Assembly (NCBI GenBank): GCA_018373675.1
Contig: JAHAGQ010000023.1
Coordinates: 1 to 34,638, forward strand
DNA: 34,638 nucleotides
From: Collinsella sp.
GTDB lineage: Bacteria > Actinomycetota > Coriobacteriia > Coriobacteriales > Coriobacteriaceae
Direction of reading: 5' to 3'
The notes beneath the pieces are model-generated. The model worked only from the letters and a program-made list of their open reading frames with translations. It was not told the origin of the DNA and made no database searches. This document shows positions 1 through 8,292 of this stretch, one piece after another (position 1 is the stretch's first letter; each line of letters starts with the position of its first letter). The position numbers and the translations under genes were made by a program.

Positions 1-667
1 GCTCCTCGCGGGCGTCCTCGAGCTCACCGTACTCCTCGACCAGGGGCATGAGCTCGTTCACCCGCTCGACGATGCGGCGCTGCTCGGCGAGAGGCGGAAC
101 TGGGACCAGAATGACGTTCAATGACTTCTGATTAGTCTTTGGCATTTTGACACGCGTATCACCCTTAAGCGTCTCCTCAGTGAAGAAATTGCTGAGGAGA
201 ACCGTGAGGACATATTCAGGTTGCAGCTTGGTGTTGAGCGGATACATATCCGCACTACACAGCCCATCAAAAGGGGCGATAACCGCCTTTCGAAGAGCTG
301 GACGAATCTTCGAATAGAGAATCTGTCCTGCAGAGAACAGGTGATTGGCGCTCTTAACCTCGTCGGCCTTAACACTATGACAGAACAAGAGCTTTCCGGT
401 GCCTTTTTGGATGTTGTCAGGCGCGATATGAGGAAAGTCCTGATATTTCAACGGGTCGACCAAACGCGCTGCAATTCCAATGACTTCACTATATCTCGCC
501 CAGGCCCAGCTTTCCGGAATCCCAAACGGAACCTCGTCCGCGATGCACTTGTCGCTCAGAACGCGTCCCTTAGTGTCCACGTGCTTCTCATAGGGGGAGC
601 CATCGGAACCGGATTGGCTTTCAACTGTATTCGCGACAAGCGTTGTAAAATCTAGTGAGACGAGCAT
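1..667 (-). CDS. hsdS: Type I restriction-modification specificity subunit HsdS (partial, runs off left edge)
   Basis: The minus strand is open without a stop from an ATG at 667 to the window edge, giving 222 visible residues. An HsdS subunit supplies DNA target recognition to the HsdR/HsdM restriction-methylation complex. The protein reads like a target recognition domain: IPESWAWAR entry motif near residue 45, ILYSKIRPALRKAV in the middle, then PVPPLAEQRRIVERVNELM, the hallmark start of the HsdS conserved spacer helix. The start is chosen because a TAA stop lies shortly upstream in frame and GGAG precedes the ATG by 8 bases. The usual longer HsdS N-terminal helix is missing before IPESW, so this may be a shortened or rearranged copy. 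A second recognition domain would lie outside the window. The family call is firm; activity cannot be judged. Confidence 0.85.
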   Translation of the reverse strand, partial: MLVSLDFTTLVANTVESQSGSDGSPYEKHVDTKGRVLSDKCIADEVPFGIPESWAWARYSEVIGIAARLVDPLKYQDFPHIAPDNIQKGTGKLLFCHSVKADEVKSANHLFSAGQILYSKIRPALRKAVIAPFDGLCSADMYPLNTKLQPEYVLTVLLSNFFTEETLKGDTRVKMPKTNQKSLNVILVPVPPLAEQRRIVERVNELMPLVEEYGELEDAREE

Positions 668-766
668 CCCGGTTGCTCCAGCGCTTCGATGCTCTGGTCT
701 TTAGCGTCTTTCGTTCAGTGGGGGACTGACCGCAAGCGGCGTAAACAAGAAAGGGGACAAGCGTAA

Positions 767-2889
767 ATGAAAGCAACCGAGGCGAATCTGCTCGACCTTA
801 TGGGCGTGGCGAAGATGCAGTTTGTCATTCCCGTGTACCAGCGAGTTTACTCGTGGAGTGTAAAAGAGTGCGAGGTGCTTTGGGATGACGTCATGCGAGC
901 GGGTCGTGATGGCGTATCGCACTTCGTGGGGTCAATGCTTTATATCCCGAGTCCGAGAGCTCTGCCACGAGCATTTCGCGCGTGCTTCTGATTGACGGAC
1001 AGCAGCGCATGACGACGTTTTCGTTGATGATTGCAGCTTTGGCTGACTATTTGGAGAGCAACCCCGACAAGGCTGGCTTCCTTGGCGACCTCAAAATCTC
1101 GGCGCTGAGGAAAAATTACCTCTTTAACGATGACGACTACAACGGTCTGGCACGCTACAAGCTGGTGCTCTCGCAGGACGATAAAGAGACGCTGTTCTCC
1201 ATCGTGTCTGGGGCTCCCGTGCCAGATGAAAAATCGGATCGGATTGTCGAGAACCATGCGTTCTTCCGCGAGAAGATGCGTGGTAAATCATTTGACCCGG
1301 CAAGGCTTTGGGCGGGGCTAAACCGCGTGCAGGTCATCGACACTAAGCTCACCGCTGGCGTTGATAATGCCCAGCTCATATTTGAGTCCATGAACTCCAA
1401 GGGCAAGCCGCTCACGCCCATTGACCTCATCCGTAACTACGTTCTAATGTCGCTTCCCAACGACGAACAGACCAAGCTTTATGAGGGTTATTGGCATCCA
1501 CTCGAGTGCTTGTTCGGAAAAGGCGGCGAGGACGAGTTCAATGCATTTATCTGGTACTGGCTGTGGCTTAAAGTTCCCAATAGGATGCCGAAGGAGAACG
1601 AGGCCTACTACGAGTTTAAGCGCTATTTCGCCGACGACTACGATGGTGACACCGAGGGCCTGCTTAAGGAGCTGCGCGGGTATGCACATAGATACGCCAG
1701 TCTGTTCCTTGGTAAGGAGAAGGACGACGGACTGCGCCGAGTGTTCGGCAGAATCGTAAGCCTCGACGTGAAGCAGATAAGGCCCCTCTTAATGTTGCTT
1801 TATTCGGTTTACGAGGGGAATGGACTAGACCGCAATGCGTTTTTACGTATCTGCGAGACTATCGAGTCGTTTCTGTTCAGGCGAGCGGTTTGCGGCAGAC
1901 TTACCACGGGCCTAAATAATTTCTTTGCCGGCATGTATCGCAATCTCGAGCAGCAGGACGATATCGAGGAGTACGTTACGGCGATGCTCCTTATCCACAG
2001 CAGCGGTATGACCGCATACTTTCCGACAGACGAGCATTTTGTCGAGGAGTTTAAGGCGCGTGACTGCTACAACCGCTTCTCTAAAAAGCGCTATTACCTG
2101 GAACGCATGGAGAACTGGCACCACCCGAAGGAGTCCATCTCAGCCGACGATTACCAGATCGAGCACATCATGCCCCAGACGATTGATGATGAGCACGGCT
2201 GGAAGGAATCGCTTGGTGAGAACTGGGAAGACGTCCACGACAGGCTGTGCAACAACTTGGGAAATCTTACGCTGACGGGCTACAACCAGGAGTACTCAAA
2301 CCGGTCGTTCTCGGACAAGCTCAATCTGCCTGACGTCGGATTTAAGTGCAGCCCGCTCTACCTAAACAAATCGATTGTCTCGCATGAAAAATGGGGTGAG
2401 GAAGAGATTGGGCAGCGCGCGGACGAGCTGGCGAAAGAAGCGTGCGAGATATGGAAGTATCCCGACCTTCCGGCAGACGTCGTCGACAAGTACCGTCCTT
2501 CTCGCGGGGAGTCTGATGAGGCTCCTATCTGGACTCTGCAGGAGAATCACCCCACCTTTGCCGAAGGTGGGCTCAACCAGAAGCTTTTCGATGAGGTGCG
2601 CGAGTCCGTTCTGAGTGGTAACCCTTCGTGGGAGTCCTACATAGCTAAGTACTATGTAGGCTTCAGGTCGGGCAAGCGAAAACTGCATGCCGTGTTAGAA
2701 GGCAGGACCAGCAACGGTGGTTGGATTGCCGTTGGCTTGGCAAAGAGTGTGGATGATCTAACGGATCCAGAGGACATGTGCCAGGACAAGCGTACGCAGG
2801 GTGGATTTGGCCCGGGCTTACCCACTTACGTTGCGCTTCGGAATGCCGATGACATTCCTGCGGTGCTCGATCTCATAAAGCAGTGCTAG
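767..2889 (+). pseudogene. DUF262/DUF1524 (GmrSD-like) protein, broken by a one-base frameshift
   Basis: Two overlapping reading frames together make one DUF262 family protein. The first starts at ATG 767 (AAAGGGG upstream) and carries the N-terminal motif FVIPVYQRVYSW and HFVGSMLYI before ending at 991. The second is open to 2889 and contains LLIDGQQRMTTF, the conserved DGQQR nucleotide-binding motif. It also has a DUF1524 His-Me finger type nuclease motif (EHIMPQ near 2161, then NLTLTGYNQEYSNRSF) and a C-terminal region resembling DUF5655. One extra base in the CCC run at 946-948 would join them into a 707-residue protein, and 2123+1 is divisible by three. Families of this type include the modification-dependent restriction enzyme GmrSD. 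The larger frame could in principle start at GTG 982, but that would lose the first motif. Whether the break is real or a sequencing error cannot be seen. Confidence 0.85.
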
Positions 2890-2895
2890 GTTGAA

Positions 2896-2918
2896 GGCTG
2901 GGAATCTAGTTCCCGGCC
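2896..2918 (+). terminator. Hairpin after the DUF262 gene, possible weak terminator
   Basis: A 9-bp stem (2896-2904 with 2910-2918, one G-U pair) and a 5-base loop start 7 bases after the stop codon. There is no T run behind it, so termination is only a guess. Confidence 0.35.
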
Positions 2919-2956
2919 CTTGCCAGCTCAAAATCGTCGATGGCTCGTCCGCCCGT

Positions 2957-3250
2957 CTACACCCTTACGATCCTGCGGGCCGCACTCAACAGCTCGTACT
3001 CCCTCTGGCTCCACTGGTACAGCTCGGTCGCGCGTACGGCGTCGCGGCACAGGTCTAGAAACACCTCGGCGCCCTCGCAGAAGCACTCGCGGGCAAAGGC
3101 GCCGGATCCGTCCGCAACGCACGCGCCGTCGGCAAAGAGCTTCCAGCTGGACGGCTCGCGCGAGCCGTCTCCGAGCAGCTTGATCTGCAGAACATGTGGG
3201 CCGCCAGCGGCACATGGCCCTTCTTCCAACGCCTGCACCGTAAAGCGCAT
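2957..3250 (-). CDS. Small hypothetical protein (97 aa)
   Basis: I do not recognise this protein. The frame encodes 97 residues with balanced composition, four cysteines, and a helical C-terminal half (AEVFLDLCRDAVRATELYQW). It reads more like a real protein than either competing frame over the same bases. No Shine-Dalgarno sequence precedes the ATG at 3250. A TATACT hexamer lies on the minus strand at 3263-3268, only 12 to 17 bases before the start codon. The transcript could therefore be nearly leaderless, or the true start may differ. The gene stands between the broken DUF262 gene and a membrane-protein gene, and its neighbours give no functional hint. Confidence 0.45.
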   Translation of the reverse strand: MRFTVQALEEGPCAAGGPHVLQIKLLGDGSREPSSWKLFADGACVADGSGAFARECFCEGAEVFLDLCRDAVRATELYQWSQREYELLSAARRIVRV

Positions 3251-3387
3251 CTGGAGGGACAGAGTATAAAATCCGGAAAAGAGTCGAAATAGGCACCTTA
3301 AAACTTCGGAAAAGTGTAGCTGGATGACAAAACAGCACTTAGAAGCCGATGCTGGATGCGGGATCCTGCGGCTGCCTTCAGCCCTCG

Positions 3388-4362
3388 CTACTCGTCGTCT
3401 CCGTCGTTGGGGTCGCCCTTGAGGGTGTTGATGTCCAGGTACTGGTTATCGTCCTCTTTTTGCTGGGTTTCCGACTCCGCTTGGGTGGGGCCGCGGAACA
3501 GCTGGAATCCTTCAAACGCAATGACACCGAGCAGGGCAATGATAATGGCGATAAAGGCAACCTTGACTGCCTGCGGAAATTCCGAGAAACGCAGTGCCTT
3601 TTCCTCGGCGTAATAATCGGCGAAGCGCTCTTCGCCCGTGCTTTTGGTATACGCCGGCGCGGACGCGGCCTCCGGGTCATATTCCGGTGCAGGCGTGGCA
3701 GCGTACGGATCGTTGAGATAATCGCTCGATGCGGTGCCATAATCCTCGGTCTCGATGCGACCGGTGCCAGCATGGCCATCGGAATAATCGGAATATGCCG
3801 CACTGCCCTCATAGTCCGCGGCGCTCGTGTTGGCGGCAAAAAGCGGGTTAACTGGAACATCGAGCGCCGGCATGCCGGTAGAGGTCTCATCCAGATCGGC
3901 TGCGGCCCAGGAATCGTGGACAACCTGATGGGCAACGGGCTCATCGAGCCTTGTGACCGGAGGCTTGCGCGCCGCAGGAACAGGCAACTGCTGGGCGCTG
4001 TACATAACGGTGCTGTCGGCCGATTTGCCCTGCGTCGCTGCAGCGAGAAATGCCGCCGTCTCGGACGGGTCGCTTGCGGGGCGGGGAGCGAGCGTGGGCG
4101 CCGAAGTGGGTGCGGGCGTCGAAACAGGCGGCTGCGCAGGAGTCGGCGCAGATGCGGGCCTGGGCACAAGTGCGGGATTGGGACTTGACGGGTGAGCCCC
4201 GCCGCTCATGAGTTCGTCGGCGGTCCACGGGCGATCATCCATCACGTCGTCAAGGCTCAGCGAAAACAGGTCGTCTTCACCCTCATCGAACATGCGGTGC
4301 ACATGTCCACCAATTGCCGGAATCAATCCGCGATCGGTGCATGATGCCTTGCTCAACGCCAT
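3388..4362 (-). CDS. Proline/alanine-rich single-pass membrane protein of unknown function
   Basis: The protein has 324 residues from the ATG at 4362, which follows AAAGGATGG. A longer upstream start is possible but has no ribosome binding site. The N-terminal 50 residues include an acidic stretch (FDEGEDDLFSLSLDDVMDD). Residues about 60 to 100 are a Pro/Ala/Ser-rich low-complexity linker. A long Asp/Tyr/Ala-rich region follows. One hydrophobic segment at about 268-288 (VAFIAIIIALLGVIAFEGFQL) is the only membrane span. A short acidic tail ends in DPNDGDDE. There is no signal peptide, so it is probably anchored by the C-terminal span with the long N-terminal part in the cytoplasm; this is inferred from the lack of other hydrophobic segments. 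No catalytic motif was found. Confidence 0.75.
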   Translation of the reverse strand: MALSKASCTDRGLIPAIGGHVHRMFDEGEDDLFSLSLDDVMDDRPWTADELMSGGAHPSSPNPALVPRPASAPTPAQPPVSTPAPTSAPTLAPRPASDPSETAAFLAAATQGKSADSTVMYSAQQLPVPAARKPPVTRLDEPVAHQVVHDSWAAADLDETSTGMPALDVPVNPLFAANTSAADYEGSAAYSDYSDGHAGTGRIETEDYGTASSDYLNDPYAATPAPEYDPEAASAPAYTKSTGEERFADYYAEEKALRFSEFPQAVKVAFIAIIIALLGVIAFEGFQLFRGPTQAESETQQKEDDNQYLDINTLKGDPNDGDDE

Positions 4363-4396
4363 TCTATTCCATCCTTTCGAAATACCAATGACATCG

Positions 4397-4402
4397 ATTA
4401 TA
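4397..4402 (-). promoter_or_regulatory. Candidate -10 element for the membrane protein gene
   Basis: The minus strand reads TATAAT here, 35 bases upstream of the ATG at 4362. No convincing -35 hexamer is seen at the expected distance, so this is a partial match only. Confidence 0.35.
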
Positions 4403-4485
4403 TGGAACTTCCCAAGCGGCTCGGTCTTGGATTCGTGCTTTCCAGAACTCGCGCCCAAAAGGGGAGGGGCAATCCAAGCGAGTGC

Positions 4486-5139
4486 CTACTTGTCGCCGGT
4501 CGCCGCCTTGGCCTCATTGAGGTAGCTATAGAAGCTGTACTTGGAGATGCCAAAGAACTCGCAGGCGCGCTCGCTCGACTTGGAAATGAGGAAGGCACCG
4601 CGACGGTCGAGGTAGCCAATGGCACGAATGCGCTCGTCTTTGGTCATGAGCGCCGCGGGCTTGCCCACAAACTGTTCGCACTCGCGCAGTAGGTCTTCGA
4701 GCAGGTCGCCGATGTTTTTGGTGATGGGCTCGGGCTCGGTATAGCCCGTGCCGCCGGTGCCGGTGAAAGCGTCGAGCGAGCGCTCAAAAGCCTTCATAAG
4801 CGTAATGTCAAAGTTGATGCCCAAAACGCCGACGGGCTTGCCTTCGTCGTTGCGGATAAAGATGGTCGAGGACTTGAGCAGCTTGCCATCGGCGGTTTTG
4901 GTGAGGTATGGCTCGCGGTCGTGCACGTCGGTGGTGCCATCGTGCATGGACTCAAGCACAATATGGCTGGGACCGTCACCCAGTTTGCGCCCGCTGACGT
5001 GGCCGTTTTCGATCACTACGATGGAGTGGTCCACGTCCTCGGTCTCCAGATCGTGGACGACGACTTCGCAGTTGGGGCCAAACTGGAGCGCCAGGCCGTG
5101 TGCGAGGCGCTTGTAAAACTCAATCTGTGCGGGGGTCAT
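4486..5139 (-). CDS. YheO/DauR-like PAS and HTH transcriptional regulator
   Basis: The 217-residue protein has a YheO-like PAS domain over residues 1-120 (including GVLGINFDITLMKAFE near 104-119). A C-terminal helix-turn-helix lies at about 165-210 (LISKSSERACEFFGISKYSFYSYLNE region). This layout is that of the DauR/YheO family, PAS sensors that bind DNA through HTH_22. The ATG at 5139 is chosen over a longer frame starting at 5214 because AGGAAGG lies directly upstream and family proteins start near this point. It is divergent from ygeX across a 277-bp gap that holds a strong inverted repeat. It is therefore the likely local regulator of the ygeXYW genes, sensing a pathway small molecule. 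The family is clear; the target and ligand are inferred. Confidence 0.85.
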   Translation of the reverse strand: MTPAQIEFYKRLAHGLALQFGPNCEVVVHDLETEDVDHSIVVIENGHVSGRKLGDGPSHIVLESMHDGTTDVHDREPYLTKTADGKLLKSSTIFIRNDEGKPVGVLGINFDITLMKAFERSLDAFTGTGGTGYTEPEPITKNIGDLLEDLLRECEQFVGKPAALMTKDERIRAIGYLDRRGAFLISKSSERACEFFGISKYSFYSYLNEAKAATGDK

Positions 5140-5277
5140 GGGTGCCTTCCTAAAAATTAGTTTGGGCACACTTTGCCATAAACCACACTTGACCGCAAAC
5201 AAATCCATCAACAAGGCAATTCATGACCGTTCGGCGGCGAAAAAGTACCGATTACGGCAACAAACAATTCGTTAGGT

Positions 5278-5330
5278 ATGCCAATCAAAAAGTGTGATAG
5301 AACATTACTAACAAACTTTTTGTTTGGCAT
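5278..5330. promoter_or_regulatory. Inverted repeat, candidate operator for the divergent regulator
   Basis: Arms at 5278-5293 and 5315-5330 are 16 bases each and complementary at 15 of 16 positions (atgccaatcaaaaagt against the reverse of actttttgtttggcat), with a 21-base spacer. It sits in the AT-rich divergent gap between the PAS-HTH gene and ygeX, 87 bases before the ygeX start. An operator bound by the neighbouring regulator is the simplest reading. No T run follows, and it lies upstream of both genes, so a terminator is unlikely. Confidence 0.6.
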
Positions 5331-5416
5331 CCACATAAAAGTTCAGCCGTGTGAATGGGATCGGGTTGAAACGCGTATGCGGGGGCCGGCAAGAGAGGAC
5401 TTAAGGAGTTCACCGT

Positions 5417-6631
5417 ATGGCCGATAAGATCCAGTGGGCGGGCAACACGATGCCCAAGAGCGATGACAAGCACTTGGGAATCATGAGCCTCGACCACGTG
5501 AAGAAGGCCCGCGCCTTCCACCAGTCGTTCCCCCAGTACACCGTCACTCCGCTTGCCCGCCTGGACGGCCAGGCCGCGCGCCTGGGTCTGTCCAACCTGT
5601 GCGTTAAGGACGAGAGCTATCGCTTTGGCCTCAACGCCTTTAAGGTCCTGGGCGGCTCGTTTGCCATGGCCAACTACATTGCCGACGAGACCGGCAAGGA
5701 CGTTGCCGAGTGCACCTTCGATTACCTGACCTCCGATCAGCTTGCCAAGGACTTTGGCCAGGCCACCTTCTTTACCGCTACCGACGGCAATCATGGCCGC
5801 GGCGTGGCATGGGCTGCCAACAAGCTGGGCCAGAAGGCCGTCGTTCACATGCCCAAGGGTTCCACCAAGCCCCGCTTCGATAACATCGCCGCCGAGGGCG
5901 CAACGGTGACCATCGAAGAGGTCAACTACGACGAGTGCGTGCGCATGGCCGCCGCCGAGGCCGACGCCTGCGAGCGCGGCGTCATCGTTCAGGACACCGC
6001 CTGGGAGGGCTACGAGAAGATCCCGTCTTGGATCATGGAGGGCTACGGCACCATGGCTTCCGAGGCTGCCGAGCAGCTGCGCGAGATGGCCATCAACCGC
6101 CCGACGCACGTGTTTGTCCAGGCTGGCGTGGGTTCGCTCGCCGGCGCCGTGGTGGGCTACTTCACCAACCTGTATCCCGATAACCCGCCCACCTTCGTCG
6201 TGGTCGAGTGCGCTCCGGCCGCCTGCCTGTACAAGGGCGCTGCCGCCGGCGACGGCGACCCGCGCATCGTGGACGGCGACATGCCCTCCATCATGGCCGG
6301 CCTGTGCTGTGGCGAGCCCAATATCCTGGGCTGGGATATCCTGCGCAACCACGCTACCGCCTTCGTGTCCTGCCCCGACTGGGTCACCGCTCGCGGCATG
6401 CGCACCCTAGGCGCCCCCGAGAAGGGCGACCCGCGCGTCATCTCCGGCGAGTCCGGCGCTGTGACCACCGGCCTGGTCGAGACCCTCATGCTCGATCCCG
6501 AGTACGCCGAGCTCAAGGAGCTCATCGGCCTGGACAAGACGAGCTCCGTGCTCTGCTTCTCCACCGAGGGCGACACGGATCCGGATCAGTACCGTCGCAT
6601 CGTCTGGGAAGGCGAATACCCCACTTGCTAA
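5417..6631 (+). CDS. ygeX: Diaminopropionate ammonia-lyase (YgeX)
   Basis: This 404-residue PLP enzyme of fold type II converts 2,3-diaminopropionate to pyruvate and ammonia. SYRFGLNAFKVLGGS at 68-82 holds the PLP lysine (K76). ATDGNHGRG (D123) and VQDTAW (D193) match the acid residues important for D- and L-isomer activity in E. coli. QAGVGSLAGA at 235-244 is the phosphate-binding loop. GGAG lies upstream of the ATG. It is the first gene of a ygeX-ygeY-ygeW run, opposite the PAS-HTH regulator. In gut bacteria this gene set is associated with anaerobic uric acid and purine breakdown, where the carbon-nitrogen skeleton is thought to end as a diaminopropionate-type intermediate. The enzyme call is strong; the physiological substrate source is inferred from context. 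Confidence 0.95.
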   Translation: MADKIQWAGNTMPKSDDKHLGIMSLDHVKKARAFHQSFPQYTVTPLARLDGQAARLGLSNLCVKDESYRFGLNAFKVLGGSFAMANYIADETGKDVAECTFDYLTSDQLAKDFGQATFFTATDGNHGRGVAWAANKLGQKAVVHMPKGSTKPRFDNIAAEGATVTIEEVNYDECVRMAAAEADACERGVIVQDTAWEGYEKIPSWIMEGYGTMASEAAEQLREMAINRPTHVFVQAGVGSLAGAVVGYFTNLYPDNPPTFVVVECAPAACLYKGAAAGDGDPRIVDGDMPSIMAGLCCGEPNILGWDILRNHATAFVSCPDWVTARGMRTLGAPEKGDPRVISGESGAVTTGLVETLMLDPEYAELKELIGLDKTSSVLCFSTEGDTDPDQYRRIVWEGEYPTC

Positions 6632-6705
6632 TCGTTGGGGCGGAGTAAATAGGTATCGCTCCGCCACCTCACAGGTAGATTCCTTCGTTTGAAAGGTTAT
6701 GAACA

Positions 6706-8091
6706 ATGGCTAAAGAACTCGATTTCGACGCTATCAAGGCTGCTGCTGAGTCTCATCGTGCTGATATGACTCGCTTCCTGCGCGCTATGATCTCGCATCC
6801 CTCTGAGTCTTGCGAGGAGGGCGAGGTTGTCGCCTGCATCAAGGCCGAGATGGAGAGCCTTGGCTATGACGAGGTCAAGGTCGACGGCCTGGGCAACGTT
6901 ATGGGCTTTATGGGCGAGGGCGACAAGATCATCGCCATCGACTCCCACATCGACACCGTCGGCATCGGCAACATCGATAACTGGGATGCCGATCCCTATG
7001 AGGGCTACGAGACCGACGAGATCATCTACGGCCGCGGCGGCTCCGACCAGGAGGGTGGCATGGCTTCTGCTACCTACGCTGCCAAGATGATGAAAGACAT
7101 GGGCCTCATCCCCGAGGGCTACAAGATCATGGTCGTCGGTACCGTCCAGGAAGAGGACTGCGACGGCATGTGCTGGCAGTACATCTACAACAAGGACGGC
7201 ATTAAGCCCGAGTTCGTCATTTCCACCGAGCCCACCGACGGTGGCATCTATCGCGGTCACCGCGGCCGCATGGAGATCCGCGTCGACGTTCACGGCACCT
7301 CCTGCCACGGCTCCGCTCCCGACCGCGGCGACAACGCCATCTACAAGATGGCCGACATCATCGCCGACGTCCGCGCTCTCAACAACAACGGCTGCGACGA
7401 GTCGACCGACATCAAGGGCCTCGTCAAGATGCTCGACCCCAAGTACAACCCCGAGCACTTCGAGGACGCCCGCTTCCTGGGCCGCGGCACCTGCACCGTC
7501 AGCCAGATCTTCTACACCAGCCCCAGCCGCTGCGCTGTCGCTGACTCCTGCGCCATCTCCATCGACCGTCGCATGACCGCCGGTGAGACCTGGGAGTCCT
7601 GCCTGGACGAGATCCGTAACCTGCCGGCCGCCAAGAAGTACGGCGACGACGTGAAGGTCTCCATGTACATGTACGACCGTCCGTCCTGGACCGGCGAGGT
7701 CTACGAGACCGAGGCTTACTTCCCCACGTGGATCAACAAGGAGACCGCTCCGCACGTCAAGGCCCTCGTCGACGCCCACAAGGCCATGTTTGGTGACGAG
7801 CGCATCGGCTGCGAGCCCAGCATGGACAAGCGTACCGGTCGCCCGCTGTGCGACAAGTGGACCTTCTCCACGAACTGCGTTTCCATCCAGGGTCGCTATG
7901 GCATCCCCTGCGTCGGCTTTGGCCCGGGTGCCGAGTCTCAGGCTCACGCTCCCAACGAGGTCACCTACAAGGACGACCTGGTCACCGCTGCCGCCATGTA
8001 CGTGGCTGCCCTGAACCTCTACGATCCGAGCCAGGCCGATGGCGATGCCACCGTGTTCCGCGCCGGTCTGACCAACAACAAGATCGACTAG
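6706..8091 (+). CDS. ygeY: YgeY family selenium-metabolism-linked hydrolase (M20 metallopeptidase family)
   Basis: The 461-residue protein is an M20 family zinc amidohydrolase. IDSHIDTVG at 79-85 supplies the first metal ligand pair (H81, D83). GRGGSDQEGG at 109-118 supplies the bridging Asp (D114). TVQEEDCDG near 146-154 carries the catalytic Glu and neighbouring ligand Glu, and the C-terminal AESQAHAPNEV gives the last His. The IGNIDNWDADPYEG insertion and length fit the YgeY subgroup. GAAAGG precedes the ATG. It follows ygeX by 74 bases and precedes ygeW, the usual neighbours. It probably hydrolyses an amide or ureido bond in the purine-derived intermediate; the exact substrate is not settled by sequence. 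Confidence 0.93.
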   Translation: MAKELDFDAIKAAAESHRADMTRFLRAMISHPSESCEEGEVVACIKAEMESLGYDEVKVDGLGNVMGFMGEGDKIIAIDSHIDTVGIGNIDNWDADPYEGYETDEIIYGRGGSDQEGGMASATYAAKMMKDMGLIPEGYKIMVVGTVQEEDCDGMCWQYIYNKDGIKPEFVISTEPTDGGIYRGHRGRMEIRVDVHGTSCHGSAPDRGDNAIYKMADIIADVRALNNNGCDESTDIKGLVKMLDPKYNPEHFEDARFLGRGTCTVSQIFYTSPSRCAVADSCAISIDRRMTAGETWESCLDEIRNLPAAKKYGDDVKVSMYMYDRPSWTGEVYETEAYFPTWINKETAPHVKALVDAHKAMFGDERIGCEPSMDKRTGRPLCDKWTFSTNCVSIQGRYGIPCVGFGPGAESQAHAPNEVTYKDDLVTAAAMYVAALNLYDPSQADGDATVFRAGLTNNKID

Positions 8092-8292
8092 TCCCATTCC
8101 TCGATCTTGTTGAGCCGGGGACAGTTTATGCCCCCGGCACCTCCTGTTGACTTGGGGCCCGCGGTCGTTATCTCCCATGCTTCCTCAACGGTAGCGGGTC
8201 CTCGTCATAGCGCTCTGCATGTTCTAGCCACACGCGCATGCCGGAGCACATTTACTCATTGCGATCGTTTCACCTTTAGAAAGGACATTTAC

